DNA from: Acidobacteriaceae bacterium
GTDB lineage: Bacteria > Acidobacteriota > Terriglobia > Terriglobales > Acidobacteriaceae
NCBI GenBank assembly: GCA_003140785.1
Contig: PLKY01000324.1
Span: 1-25,460, forward strand
DNA length: 25,460 bases
Direction: 5' to 3'
The notes below the pieces were generated by a model. The model did not search any database. It was not told where the DNA came from and saw only the letters and a list, made by a program, of their open reading frames with translations. Shown here piece after piece: positions 1 to 8,214 of this stretch (positions are counted from its first letter, which is position 1; each line of letters opens with the position of its first letter). Made by a program: the position numbers and the translations under genes.

Positions 1-771
1 CACTTCGGCGACCAGAACATCACAGCCGCGGTGAAGCCGTATGTAGAGAGCGACGCGAATGCGTTTGAGGAATTCTCGCTACTCGCAGCGGAGCAGGTGC
101 AGAAGGCGGATTTCCCGGATGTGATTCGTCTGATCGACCGGTATTACGGGCATGTGGATTATTCGCTGACTTCGATTTTCAGCGATGAGCAGCGGCGCAT
201 TGTGCAGCTGATTTTGAATTCGACGCTGTGGGATATCGAGAACTCGCTGACGAGCATTTATGAGGACCACGCCAGTTTGCTGCGCTTTTTGTCGCAGGCG
301 GGACTGCCGAAACCGCCGGCGCTGACATTGGCCGCGAGCTTTGCGATCAACGCGGGACTACGGCGCGCGCTGGAGGGCGAGCCGATCGACCTGGCGACGA
401 TGCGATCACTCCTGCAGCTTGCGAAGGCCGATCAAGTCCCGCTCGAGACGGCGACGCTCAGCTACATTGCCGACCAGCGCATGAAGCGCGCAATGGTGGA
501 GCTGCAGCTTTCCGCAGGGTCGCTCGAGATGCTGGATCGTGCGTTGACACTGGCGCGGAGGCTGGCGGAGATGCCGTTCGACTTGAATCTATGGCAGGCC
601 CAGAATATCTGGTACGAGATTCTGCGCAGCTCGAGCTATGCGTTGACGGCGCTCGAGGATGAGGAACGGCCACGCTGGGACAAGGATTTCCGCGCACTGG
701 GAGAATGCCTGTCGATCGATTGCGTAGCGATCAGCGAGCAGGATCAACTGGCGGAGACGACAGGGGACTGA
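1..771 (+). CDS. C-terminal part of a DUF3536-type protein (glycoside hydrolase family 57 relative), 5' end outside the window
   Basis: The frame is open from base 1 to the TGA at 769-771, so this is the C-terminal 256 residues of a longer protein. The first visible residues, HFGDQNITAAVKPY, lie in frame upstream of a GTG at 31, so that GTG is not taken as the true start. The text resembles the helical C-terminal region of DUF3536 proteins, which usually follow an N-terminal GH57-like polysaccharide deacetylase/amylase barrel. Seen here are the HFG.. opening, a long alpha-helical stretch with YEDHASLLRFL, and a final segment on helices with LWQAQNIWYEIL. The catalytic barrel is not in the window, so substrate and activity cannot be judged. 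The protein has no membrane segments. The next gene starts 33 bp downstream on the same strand. The family call is from memory of the family pattern and is moderate. Confidence 0.6.
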   Translation, partial: HFGDQNITAAVKPYVESDANAFEEFSLLAAEQVQKADFPDVIRLIDRYYGHVDYSLTSIFSDEQRRIVQLILNSTLWDIENSLTSIYEDHASLLRFLSQAGLPKPPALTLAASFAINAGLRRALEGEPIDLATMRSLLQLAKADQVPLETATLSYIADQRMKRAMVELQLSAGSLEMLDRALTLARRLAEMPFDLNLWQAQNIWYEILRSSSYALTALEDEERPRWDKDFRALGECLSIDCVAISEQDQLAETTGD

Positions 772-804
772 GGCGGCAGAGATCTCGATGGTTAGGAAGA
801 CGAA

Positions 805-1692
805 TTGAATACCCGGACGAGCAGTTTGAATGTAATCCTTTCCGCTCTTATCCTTGCTGTCTTATCCGTCACCGGGTGTCGTCGCAATTCGGACTTAAAA
901 CCAGACCGTCCGCAGCTAGCAACCGGCGTGAGGATGCAGGATGTCAGCTTCCATAGCGCTGCGCTGGATCGAGATATGCCCTATCGAGTTTTTCTTCCTG
1001 CGGATTTGCCTGGCTCGCGAAGAATGCCTGTCGTGTATCTTCTTCACGGCGGTGGCAGCGATTTTCGCGACTGGTCGAATCATTCGGACGTTTCGGAGTA
1101 CGCGCGGGACGGCGTCATTCTCGTGATGCCGCAGGGTGACCTTTCGTATTACATGAATGAGGCAGGGTCGCCGAAGGACAATTATCAGGACTACATAACG
1201 AAGGATCTCTTTGCGGACGTCGAGAACCGCTTCGCTGTGAGGCATGATCGCGAGGGACGCGCGATCATCGGGATTTCAATGGGAGGGTTTGCAGCAGTAG
1301 AGTACGCACTGAGCCATCCGGAACTGTTTGCCTTCGCGGGCGCGTTGAGCCCTTCAATCGATATGCCTCGTCGAGGTTTCAACTTCAAGCACATCGATCA
1401 GTGGTGGAGAATCCGCAGGACGTTTGGCCCCTTTGGCAGCGAAGAGCGGAAGGCAAGGGATCCCTTTGAACTTGTACGCACCGCGAACTCGCAGGCGACT
1501 CCCTATATCTACTTAACGGCGGGAGCGCAGGAGCCTTTGCTCGAACCAAATAGGCGATTCGCAGCGCGCCTCAAACAGAGAGGCTTCGCGTACGAATTCC
1601 ACACGAAACCAGGTGGACATGATTGGGGCGAGTGGGATGCGCAGATTCCATCCTGTTTTGCCAGCTTATTCGCCCATCTCTCGACGCATTGA
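805..1692 (+). CDS. Lipoprotein esterase of the putative-esterase (PF00756, esterase D-like) alpha/beta hydrolase family
   Basis: This 295-residue serine hydrolase is probably anchored to a membrane. The N terminus has a hydrophobic stretch (residues 9-22) ending in a lipobox, VTGC, with Cys25 as the lipidation site. The hydrolase core shows an oxyanion-hole type HGGGSDFRDW at 81-90 and the nucleophile elbow GISMGG with Ser158. The catalytic His is probably His272 in PGGHDWGEW. The acid usually found in a CGxxD-like motif is less clear: the equivalent text is AGAQEPLLEPN, which puts Glu243 near the expected Asp. The start is a TTG at 805, chosen because an AGGAAG lies 5 bases upstream and the lipoprotein signal begins directly after it. 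Family members hydrolyse simple acyl esters or S-formylglutathione; with a lipoprotein signal, the substrate here is more likely extracytoplasmic. Its 3' end converges on aspS. Confidence 0.85.
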   Translation: MNTRTSSLNVILSALILAVLSVTGCRRNSDLKPDRPQLATGVRMQDVSFHSAALDRDMPYRVFLPADLPGSRRMPVVYLLHGGGSDFRDWSNHSDVSEYARDGVILVMPQGDLSYYMNEAGSPKDNYQDYITKDLFADVENRFAVRHDREGRAIIGISMGGFAAVEYALSHPELFAFAGALSPSIDMPRRGFNFKHIDQWWRIRRTFGPFGSEERKARDPFELVRTANSQATPYIYLTAGAQEPLLEPNRRFAARLKQRGFAYEFHTKPGGHDWGEWDAQIPSCFASLFAHLSTH

Positions 1693-1750
1693 CCAACTCA
1701 TGTCCCCCTCAGCCACAATGCTGATGAGACAGCTCCTCAAAGACACTGAT

Positions 1751-3628
1751 CTAGCTCTTCAACGCAATCCGAATATGCAGCTCCTTCAACTGCTGCTCGG
1801 TGACAGTAGTCGGGGCGTCGGCCATCAAGTCGATGGCCTTCGCCGTCTTCGGGAAGGCGATCACCTCGCGCAGACTGGGCGCGCCTGTCAGCAGCATGAC
1901 GATGCGATCGAGGCCGAGCGCGATGCCGCCGTGCGGGGGCGTGCCGTATTCGAGCGCGTCGAGGAAAAAGCCGAAACGCTTGCGCGCATCTTCTTCGCTG
2001 ATGCCGAGCGAAGCGAAAATCTGCTGCTGCACATCCTTGCGGTGAATGCGGATGGAGCCCGAGCCGAGCTCGAGGCCGTTCATGGCGAGGTCGTAGCAGT
2101 CCGCGCGGACCGAGGCGGGATCGCTGACGAGGTTAGCCATATCCGCTTCATAGGGCGCAGTGAAGGGATGATGCGCCGGCATCCAGTGGCCGCTGGCGAG
2201 GTCGTACTCGAACATCGGAAAGTCGACGATCCAAATCGGATTGAAGGCTTTTGCGCCGTCGATGATCTTTCCGCCACTGCGTGGGGCGGCACTTTGGACT
2301 ACTTCGTCGGTGATGCCAAAGGCGCCGTGCTTGTCGGTATACTTCTTCGCAAGTTCAGTGCGGAAGTTGCCGGCAGCCGCATAGACGTTGATTTCGCGCT
2401 CGCTCAAGCGGCCTTCAAATTTGGTATCGCTGGCCTTGATGTGGTGCGCAGGATCGCCGGCAACAATAATCACGAAGTCAGCATCGGCTGCGCCCGATAA
2501 CTCGCGCACCTTAGTCGCGGATTCCGGAAAGCTCTTCGCCAAACGTTTAAAATCGTCAATGAACTTCGCGCCTTTTTTCTGATCGAAGAGCGGGTGGTTA
2601 TCTTCGCGCTCCTTGCGGCTGAGCTCGCCTACGTTGGGAATGCGCAACGCGACAACCGGCAATGCGGGATCGATTTGCAGCGTGGCGAAGGCCTCGCTGG
2701 GAATTGCAGCTCGCACATCTGTAAGGCCGGGCAGACGCAGGTCGGGCTTGTCCGAGCCGTATTGGCGCATCGAGTCGTCATACGTAATCCGCGGGAACGG
2801 CGTGGGCAGCGTAACACCGGCAGCGGCAAAAGCAGCGGCGCAGAACTTCTCGACGACGGCGAAGACATGCTCGCGGCGCGGGAAGGACATCTCCAAATCC
2901 ACTTGCGTGAACTCGAGCTGGCGATCGGCTCGCTGGTCTTCATCGCGGAAGCAGCGCGCGATTTGGAAATAGCGATCGAAGCCGGAGATCATGAGAATCT
3001 GCTTGAAGATCTGCGGCGACTGCGGCAGCGCGTAGAATTCACCCGGATGCACGCGGCTCGGCACTAGAAAATCGCGTGCGCCCTCGGGCGTGGACTTGTT
3101 CAGAACGGGCGTTTCGATTTCGAGAAAGCCCTGCTGCGACAGGCTTTCGCGAATGGCTTGTGTAATTTCATGGCGCAGCCAGAAGTTGCGCTGCATTTCG
3201 GCCCGGCGCAAATCGATGTAGCGATATTTGAGGCGGACTTCTTCGTTTTGGATCGCTTCTTCAGCGGGCGAAAAGGGCGCGAGGTGCGCGTCGTTGAGAA
3301 CGCGAATCTCCGTGGCCTCGATCTCGATTTCGCCCGTGGGCATTTTGGGATTGATGGCGTCGGGGTCGCGCAGGCTCACCTTGCCGACAGCGGCGACAAC
3401 GTACTCGGGCCGCACCTGCTCGCCCTTCAGGTGGCCGTCGGGAGTCAGCTCCTTGTCGAGGACAACCTGGGCAATGCCGCTGCGATCGCGGACGTCGAGA
3501 AAGATGAGGTTGCCGTGGTCGCGGCGGCGATTGACCCAGCCCATGAGGACGACGTTTTGGCCGGCGTTGGCGGCGCGAAGATCGCCGCACATATGGGTGC
3601 GTTCGAGAGTACCTAAAAAGTCGAGCAC
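1751..3628 (-). CDS. aspS: Aspartate-tRNA ligase (bacterial type, probably non-discriminating)
   Basis: The 625-residue class II synthetase charges tRNA-Asp with aspartate in the cytoplasm. Domains in order: N-terminal OB-fold anticodon-binding domain (about 13-120, including GWVNRRRDHG), catalytic core with motif 2 (FRDEDQRADRQLEFTQVD, about 225-245), the bacterial GAD insertion (about 300-430), and motif 3 (GIALGLDRIVMLLTG, about 567-584). His38 in RRRDHGN is the residue that tends to mark non-discriminating enzymes; discriminating ones such as E. coli have Leu there. The start is GTG at 3628 with AGGAAA a few bases upstream. An internal ATG twelve codons later (HMCGDL) would start nearer to where E. 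coli AspRS begins and is an alternative. The gene lies 70 bp downstream of the exported protein that follows hisS, so the three genes probably form one transcript. Confidence 0.97.
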   Translation of the reverse strand: MLDFLGTLERTHMCGDLRAANAGQNVVLMGWVNRRRDHGNLIFLDVRDRSGIAQVVLDKELTPDGHLKGEQVRPEYVVAAVGKVSLRDPDAINPKMPTGEIEIEATEIRVLNDAHLAPFSPAEEAIQNEEVRLKYRYIDLRRAEMQRNFWLRHEITQAIRESLSQQGFLEIETPVLNKSTPEGARDFLVPSRVHPGEFYALPQSPQIFKQILMISGFDRYFQIARCFRDEDQRADRQLEFTQVDLEMSFPRREHVFAVVEKFCAAAFAAAGVTLPTPFPRITYDDSMRQYGSDKPDLRLPGLTDVRAAIPSEAFATLQIDPALPVVALRIPNVGELSRKEREDNHPLFDQKKGAKFIDDFKRLAKSFPESATKVRELSGAADADFVIIVAGDPAHHIKASDTKFEGRLSEREINVYAAAGNFRTELAKKYTDKHGAFGITDEVVQSAAPRSGGKIIDGAKAFNPIWIVDFPMFEYDLASGHWMPAHHPFTAPYEADMANLVSDPASVRADCYDLAMNGLELGSGSIRIHRKDVQQQIFASLGISEEDARKRFGFFLDALEYGTPPHGGIALGLDRIVMLLTGAPSLREVIAFPKTAKAIDLMADAPTTVTEQQLKELHIRIALKS

Positions 3629-3698
3629 TACGTTTTTCCTTTGCTTGTACTCGGCCGCGCAGTCGTTGCTGCCGGCCCGGCTTTAAACGGGAAGTAAA

Positions 3699-4562
3699 TC
3701 AGGGCGTATCGCCGCGCACGTAGAGGCTTGGGCCGCCGGAATGGAGTCCCTGCGACAGGCGTGCCGCCTCTTTCGCGCTGACCTGCATGACGGTGATCGG
3801 AGATGCGAGATAAAAATCCAGTTGTGCCTCGGAGGGAATCCAGATGCCAGGCCCGGGCGTTGCCGCTGAAACCAATGTGCCCACGCCCGCTCCCACTGCG
3901 GCTCCGGCGGTCATGCTCGCGGCTCTGCCTGTCGCATCGTCTGAAACGCCGCCCTTCGCGCTCACGCTGCCGGTGGCTGCGCCGACGATTGCGCCCACGG
4001 CCGCACCGCGTAGAGCTTTGGTTTCGGTTGGCCGGGTCTTGCTGGTCCCCTTCACCTCGAATTGATAGGTATAGAACGGATAACTGCGCCCACCGAGTTC
4101 GAGCGAGTCCAGTTTGAGAATCAACTCGGGGCTTCCAGTCAGCACGCCGGCCTTTTTGGATTTAATCACCTCGCCGCGAACAGTGGCGCCGCGCGGAATG
4201 GCCAGCGCATCGCCGACGAACACATCTTCACTCACCGTAAAAAGCACCGGCGAACCGGTTTCGGCCCGCTTGCTATTGACCGGCTCATTCGTCATCACGC
4301 GGATCAGCGTGTCTTCAAGGACGGTGAGTTGGGCAATGGGCGCATTGTTGGTTGCGGCGGGTTGCAGGCGAGTTTGCAGCGCAGGAGAAGCGGATTGGCC
4401 AAACGAATCTGAAACTGGCGGCTCCGAGACCGACGATGAAGACGTGGCCGAGGCTGGTGTTTGCGCGAATGCTGCCATGCCGCAGAGGAAAACCACCATG
4501 ACCAAGGACGCAGACACGCGCAGCGGCTGCGTTGAAAGCTTCCTGAGCATGGGGCTCGTCAT
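3699..4562 (-). CDS. Exported protein with a beta-rich domain and a glycine-zipper segment, unknown function
   Basis: I do not recognise a named family for this 287-residue protein. The N terminus has a signal peptide: basic RKLSTQPLR, a hydrophobic core around 17-31, and a likely cut near AFA-Q at 33-34. A Ser/Pro/Ala-rich linker follows (about 35-70). A probable beta-rich domain (about 75-180) contains TGSPVLFTVSEDVFVGDALAIPRGATVRGEV, a pattern of repeated strands and turns seen in many acidobacterial exported proteins. Residues about 184-230 are Gly/Ala-rich (GAAVGAIVGAATG, AGAAVGAGVG) with the spacing of a glycine zipper, which suggests membrane association. The C terminus includes GIWIPSEAQLDFYLASPI. 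Its ATG overlaps the hisS stop as ATGA (4559-4562), so it is translationally coupled to hisS and sits in front of aspS. The placement between two synthetase genes may be only positional. Confidence 0.85.
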   Translation of the reverse strand: MTSPMLRKLSTQPLRVSASLVMVVFLCGMAAFAQTPASATSSSSVSEPPVSDSFGQSASPALQTRLQPAATNNAPIAQLTVLEDTLIRVMTNEPVNSKRAETGSPVLFTVSEDVFVGDALAIPRGATVRGEVIKSKKAGVLTGSPELILKLDSLELGGRSYPFYTYQFEVKGTSKTRPTETKALRGAAVGAIVGAATGSVSAKGGVSDDATGRAASMTAGAAVGAGVGTLVSAATPGPGIWIPSEAQLDFYLASPITVMQVSAKEAARLSQGLHSGGPSLYVRGDTP

Positions 4563-5899
4563 GATGTTGAATCTCCGGCCGGCTCGCCTGAAGGCTGGGA
4601 GAGAAAAGCCGCTAGTTCTGCGCGAGGCACTTTGGTCTGGATGCCGCTGGCGAAGTCCTTTACTGTCAGAATACCGGATTCAAGCTCGTCTTCACCCAGA
4701 ATCACGATGTGGCGAGCTGTCCTGTTGCCCGCTTCAAAGGACTTTTTCAACCGAAAGCTCCCGTCACCCAACTCGACTCTGAGCCCCTGACGGCGCAACT
4801 CGCGGGCCAGAAACAGCGCGGTGGCACTCACCAAAACCAGGACATCCGGCTTCTTTTCATCGCAAAGAGGCGCAATGTATGCATCGGCCAACACCTGCGG
4901 CACCGCCGACTCCTGAGCCAACAAAGTCAACACCAGCCGATCTTCTCCCATGGCGAAGCCGATGCCGGGGGCTTTGGGGCCGCCAATGGCTTCGCTTAGG
5001 CCGTCGTAGCGCCCTCCACCTAACAAAGCGTTCTGCGCACCGAGTCCCCCGTGAGTGAATTCGAAGGTGGTGCGGGTGTAATAGTCCAGACCGCGAACCA
5101 GCCGATAATTGCGCGTATAGGGCACTTCGGCTTTGTCGAGAGCCGCCGTGACTGCCGCAAAGTGATCCTTGGATTCCCCGTCAAGGGAGTCTGCGATTTT
5201 TGGAAGGGCATCGATGATCGCCTGGTCTTCGGCGACCTTGCAGTCCAGCACACGCAGCGGATTCGTAACGGCACGGCGCTGGCAATCTCCGCACATTTGC
5301 GCAGCCACAGGAATCAACGCCGCACGCAACACTTCGTTATACCGAGCACGGTCCGCGGAAGAACCCACCGAATTGATTTCGAGGGTCCAGCCGGTGATGC
5401 CTAGCTCGTCGAGCAGCGTGGCCAACATCTCCAAAACTTCCGCGTCTCTCAAAGGGCTTTCGCTTCCAGCAGAAGGCGGGCCGATGACCTCGGCTCCAAT
5501 CTGCGAGAACTGCCGATAGCGCCCCTTTTGCGGGCGTTCGCGGCGGAACTGCGGGCCGATGTAGTAGAGCTTCTGGAGCTGTCCGGTTTCGCCGAGCTTG
5601 TGCTCGATGTAGGCGCGGACCACGCCGGCGGTGTTTTCGGGGCGGAGGGTGAGGGATTGCGGCTTTTCGGATTGTGCGCGGGCGCGGTCCTCCCACGTGT
5701 ACATCTCTTTCGAAACGATGTCGGTTTCTTCGCCGACACTGCGGGCGAAGAGGCCTGTGTCTTCGAAGATGGGGGTGCGGATTTCGCCGAAGTTATAGCG
5801 TGCGAAGACGGCGCGTGCGGTGGCCTCGATGCGGTTCCAGAGGGCCGTTTCCGGCGGGAGCAAGTCGCGGGTGCCCCGCACGGCTTTCAGGGTGGTCAT
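4559..5899 (-). CDS. hisS: Histidine-tRNA ligase
   Basis: The 446-residue class II synthetase charges tRNA-His in the cytoplasm. Visible signatures are VRGTRDLLPPE at the N terminus (8-17), LRPENTAGVVRAYIEH (85-100), motif 2 FRRERPQKGRYRQF (118-131), the histidine-binding RGLDYYTRT (about 268-276), GGGRYDGL, and motif 3 GIGFAMGEDR (about 311-320). A C-terminal anticodon-binding domain follows (about 335-430). Length is normal for bacterial HisRS. The ATG at 5899 gives the expected MTTLKAVRGTRD start, although only a weak GGA lies upstream. A candidate -10 (TAAACT) is visible about a dozen bases before the ATG, so the gene may have its own promoter as well as read-through from parDE, which ends 43 bp upstream. 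Downstream it overlaps the exported-protein gene by 4 bp. Confidence 0.98.
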   Translation of the reverse strand: MTTLKAVRGTRDLLPPETALWNRIEATARAVFARYNFGEIRTPIFEDTGLFARSVGEETDIVSKEMYTWEDRARAQSEKPQSLTLRPENTAGVVRAYIEHKLGETGQLQKLYYIGPQFRRERPQKGRYRQFSQIGAEVIGPPSAGSESPLRDAEVLEMLATLLDELGITGWTLEINSVGSSADRARYNEVLRAALIPVAAQMCGDCQRRAVTNPLRVLDCKVAEDQAIIDALPKIADSLDGESKDHFAAVTAALDKAEVPYTRNYRLVRGLDYYTRTTFEFTHGGLGAQNALLGGGRYDGLSEAIGGPKAPGIGFAMGEDRLVLTLLAQESAVPQVLADAYIAPLCDEKKPDVLVLVSATALFLARELRRQGLRVELGDGSFRLKKSFEAGNRTARHIVILGEDELESGILTVKDFASGIQTKVPRAELAAFLSQPSGEPAGDSTS

Positions 5900-5942
5900 G
5901 TCTTGTCCAGTTTAAATGGCCGAGGAAGATCGTCAGAGGCTC

Positions 5943-6269
5943 TCACTCTTGATCTTGGCCAAGGAGAGTCTCAAGGTTGCGCGCGCCATGAAGAACATGA
6001 ACGATCAGGATGATTTGCTCAGCGGAAATGTGCCGATAAAAGATCATGTGGCGAGGAAAGCCCGGAATACTGATCCACCGCAAATCCGCAAGAGCAGCGC
6101 TTCGAAAGCGGCAACGCGCACCGCGTTCCGGCACGTTCGATAGTGAGCGTATCGCCTCGTCCACTGCTGCTTCCCAGCGGTTCGCGAGTGAGCCGTCTGC
6201 GGCTTGCTGATAGTAGTCTGATTGCTCAACGATCGCAAGCGCAGCAGCTTCCGAGACACGCAACTCCAT
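5943..6269 (-). CDS. parE: ParE/RelE-superfamily toxin of a type II toxin-antitoxin pair
   Basis: This small protein (108 residues from ATG 6269) matches the ParE branch of the RelE/ParE toxin fold: an N-terminal VSEAAALAIVEQSDYYQQ helix pair, a central PERGARCRF, a strand containing GFPRHMIFYRHI, and the typical C-terminal IVHVLHGARNLETLL. ParE toxins usually act on DNA gyrase, while RelE members cleave mRNA on the ribosome; the sequence fits ParE better but the target cannot be read from it. The ATG at 6269 shares one base with the parD TGA (TGATG). A GTG one codon earlier would give a 4-bp overlap and 109 residues. Either way it is translationally coupled to the antitoxin. hisS begins 43 bp downstream on the same strand. 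Confidence 0.9.
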   Translation of the reverse strand: MELRVSEAAALAIVEQSDYYQQAADGSLANRWEAAVDEAIRSLSNVPERGARCRFRSAALADLRWISIPGFPRHMIFYRHISAEQIILIVHVLHGARNLETLLGQDQE

Positions 6270-6520
6270 CACGGCCGTGCAAGCTTCTCGCGCAGCACGG
6301 CAACCAGACTTCGTCCGTTCAACTCCTCAGGTGCGATCGCGAGTTCCTTCGTCTGCAGAGCATCGAGCAGCTCCGATTCGAGCCGCGACCGTCTTTGCTC
6401 CTTATCCTGGCGGATCAGGTTGCGTACGAACTCGCTGGGCGTGCCAAAGTCGCCGGATGCGACGCGTTCTTCGACGTAGGCTTTCAAAGGGTCGGTCAGC
6501 GATATATTCAGGGAAGTCAT
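6269..6520 (-). CDS. parD: ParD-like ribbon-helix-helix antitoxin
   Basis: An 83-residue protein starting MTSLNISLTDPLKAYVEERV, the typical N-terminal strand and helix of ParD/CopG ribbon-helix-helix antitoxins. GTPSEFVRNLIRQD forms the second helix, and the C-terminal part is the charged tail that wraps the toxin. It should bind ParE and repress its own operon. Start choice: AAGG at 6528-6531 lies 7 bases before the ATG at 6520 but only 1 base before the upstream in-frame ATG at 6526, so 6520 is preferred; using 6526 adds Met-Ala. A perfect palindrome 19 bp upstream of this start is a likely operator. The stop is fused to the parE start. Confidence 0.9.
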   Translation of the reverse strand: MTSLNISLTDPLKAYVEERVASGDFGTPSEFVRNLIRQDKEQRRSRLESELLDALQTKELAIAPEELNGRSLVAVLREKLARP

Positions 6521-6538
6521 CGCCATACCTTCATTTTA

Positions 6539-6553
6539 TGACATATTTTGTCA
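6539..6553 (-). promoter_or_regulatory. Candidate ParD operator palindrome
   Basis: TGACA-TATTT-TGTCA is a perfect 5-bp inverted repeat around a 5-bp A/T-rich centre, ending 19 bp upstream of the parD start. Ribbon-helix-helix antitoxins commonly bind short palindromes in their own promoters, so this is inferred to be the autoregulatory site. Only one copy was seen, so the assignment rests on position and symmetry. Confidence 0.5.
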
Positions 6554-6789
6554 GTCGGCACACGACATTTGGAGTCTCATTCGCGTAAAAAACGCAAAGA
6601 AATGGGCAGTCCTACCCTTTTGGCACGTTCCGACAAGCCGTGCTATCCGAATTCAATGGAGCCGGACGCTACGCATACGATGAACCTCGTGGATGAGGGA
6701 TAGCCCTCGCGACCGCCAATGGGCGAAATGGCTTCCTGGTGTGAGGGGCGTTCGTTAGAATACTGCCCGTACCAAAACGCCTCTTCCCG

Positions 6790-7401
6790 ATGAACGAAAA
6801 TCCCCCCAATCCGGTGAAGACGGCAGACCGTACCCTTGACAGAGCTTCAGGACGTCGCCATGAGACCGGGGCGACTGCGGCCGAGGACGGAGTGTTGCTT
6901 GAACGCGTGAGAGCCAACGACCAAGGCGCGATGGCGGAGTTCTGCAACCGCTATGGGAGCCTGGTGTATTCGATTGCGCTGCGCGTGTTGAAGGATACGG
7001 GCCAGGCAGAAGATGTGATGCAGGAGATTTTTCTGCAGGTGTGGAGAAATCCAGGAGCGTTTGAGCAGGGGCGGGGATCGTTGGGTGCTTGGCTGGCAGT
7101 GGTGGCGCGCAATCGAGCCGTAGATGTGCTGCGGCGCAGGAAGCCGAACGACTCGATGGACGAAGTAGTGCTGGTTTCGAATGTGAACCTGGCTTCAGAA
7201 GTAGAACGCACGCGGATGATGGAGAAAGTGCGTCTTGCAATGCAAGGACTACCCGACGAACAGCAGAAATCGGTGGAGCTGGCTTTTTTTGAAGGGATGA
7301 CACATGCAGAGATTGCGGCCAAGACGGGCGATCCGCTGGGCACGGTGAAGACGAGGATTCGAACGGCGCTGATGAGTTTGCGAAAGGCAGTGCAGGCGTG
7401 A
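6790..7401 (+). CDS. ECF-type RNA polymerase sigma factor
   Basis: The 203-residue protein has the two-domain layout of extracytoplasmic-function sigma factors. Region 2 covers about 40-115, with AEDVMQEIFLQVWRNPGAF as the core-binding and -10 recognition helices, followed by SLGAWLAVVARNRAVDVLRRR. Region 4 covers about 147-198, with the helix-turn-helix MTHAEIAAKTGDPLGTVKTRIRTALMSLR for -35 recognition. The N-terminal 35 residues are variable and probably disordered. A TAGAAT hexamer at 6756-6761 is a possible -10 element, giving a leader of about 20 bases; no convincing -35 or Shine-Dalgarno is visible. The stop overlaps the start of the anti-sigma gene (GTGA, 7398-7401), so the two proteins are made together. 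This pairing resembles SigK/RskA-type modules, but the signal and regulon are unknown. Confidence 0.95.
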   Translation: MNENPPNPVKTADRTLDRASGRRHETGATAAEDGVLLERVRANDQGAMAEFCNRYGSLVYSIALRVLKDTGQAEDVMQEIFLQVWRNPGAFEQGRGSLGAWLAVVARNRAVDVLRRRKPNDSMDEVVLVSNVNLASEVERTRMMEKVRLAMQGLPDEQQKSVELAFFEGMTHAEIAAKTGDPLGTVKTRIRTALMSLRKAVQA

Positions 7402-8210
7402 CGGCAGACGCACACATTCCGCAGGAGGACCTGGCGCTGTATGCGCTTCAGGCGCTCTCTGAAGAAGAGGCATCGGCGGTGCGTGTGCACTTGAAAGGGT
7501 GTGACGTGTGCCGAAATGAAGCGGCGGAGCTCTCGGGGGACTTGGCACTGGTGGCCTTGAGCGCGGAAGAGCGTCCGTTGCCCGAGGGCGCGCACGAGCG
7601 GCTCATGGCGAGGATTGCCGTGGATGCAAAGCAAGAAGGGCGTGAGGCGGCGAAGCCGGTGGTTTCGATCGCGGATACCAAGCCGGCGCGGCCAGTTTAC
7701 TCGTCGATCCCGTGGGCGGCTGTGGCGGCGATGCTTGTGTTCGCGTTCGCGCTGATGATGAAGATCGGCGACATGCATCGCGAGCTGCAACAAAAGTCGG
7801 ACCAGCTTGCGCAGCAGGCGGCGGCAAGCTCGCGGGCGCAACGCGTGCTGGACGTTTTAACGGCAAGTTCGGCGCAGAGGGTGCTGTTGACGGCGGCGAA
7901 GACGAAGCCTGCGCCGAGTGCGCGCGCGGTGTACCTGGCTGCGAGCGGAAGCCTGATCTTCCAGGCGAACGATCTTGATCCGCTGCCGACGGGCAAGGCG
8001 TATGAGCTGTGGGTGATTCCTGCGAACGGGAAAGCGCCGATTCCGGCGGGGCTGTTCCGGCCGGATGCAGCGGGAAGCGCAAGCGTGATTTTGCCGCCGC
8101 TGCCGACTGGCGTGCCGGCGAAGGCTTTCGGCGTAACGGTGGAGCGGGCGGAAGGCTCGGACACGCCGACTGCGCCGATTTTGCTGGCGGGCGCCGCGGC
8201 TGGGGAGTGA
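7398..8210 (+). CDS. RskA-type transmembrane anti-sigma factor with zinc-binding N-terminal domain
   Basis: The 270-residue protein starts with GTG at 7398, overlapping the sigma factor stop. The N-terminal cytoplasmic region carries HLKGCDVC (His31, Cys35, Cys38), the HxxxCxxC of zinc-associated anti-sigma domains, which bind the partner sigma factor. One membrane helix (about 104-123, PWAAVAAMLVFAFALMMKIG) is followed by a short charged heptad-like stretch (HRELQQKSDQLAQQ) and an extracytoplasmic RskA-like domain (about 155-265) with YLAASGSLIFQANDLDPLPTGKAYELWVIP. The layout suggests the sigma factor is held at the inner membrane and released when the outer domain senses a signal. A GGGAAYA heptad array begins 4-11 bp after the stop. 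Confidence 0.93.
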   Translation: MTADAHIPQEDLALYALQALSEEEASAVRVHLKGCDVCRNEAAELSGDLALVALSAEERPLPEGAHERLMARIAVDAKQEGREAAKPVVSIADTKPARPVYSSIPWAAVAAMLVFAFALMMKIGDMHRELQQKSDQLAQQAAASSRAQRVLDVLTASSAQRVLLTAAKTKPAPSARAVYLAASGSLIFQANDLDPLPTGKAYELWVIPANGKAPIPAGLFRPDAAGSASVILPPLPTGVPAKAFGVTVERAEGSDTPTAPILLAGAAAGE

Positions 8211-8214
8211 AGGT

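Noticed and set aside
1613..2500. Long plus-strand open frame of 295 codons antisense to aspS
   Set aside because: It is the complement of a clear aspartate-tRNA ligase gene. GC-rich codon bias keeps stops out of the opposite strand, and the translation has no recognisable domain or signal.
6695..6708. GAGGG-ATAG-CCCTC inverted repeat upstream of the sigma gene
   Set aside because: Only 5 bp per arm in GC-rich DNA, with no matching copy; too likely by chance to call a site.
6951..7841. Minus-strand open frame of 296 codons across the sigma and anti-sigma genes
   Set aside because: Arg/His/Leu-rich translation typical of an antisense shadow; it spans two overlapping genes with clear domains.
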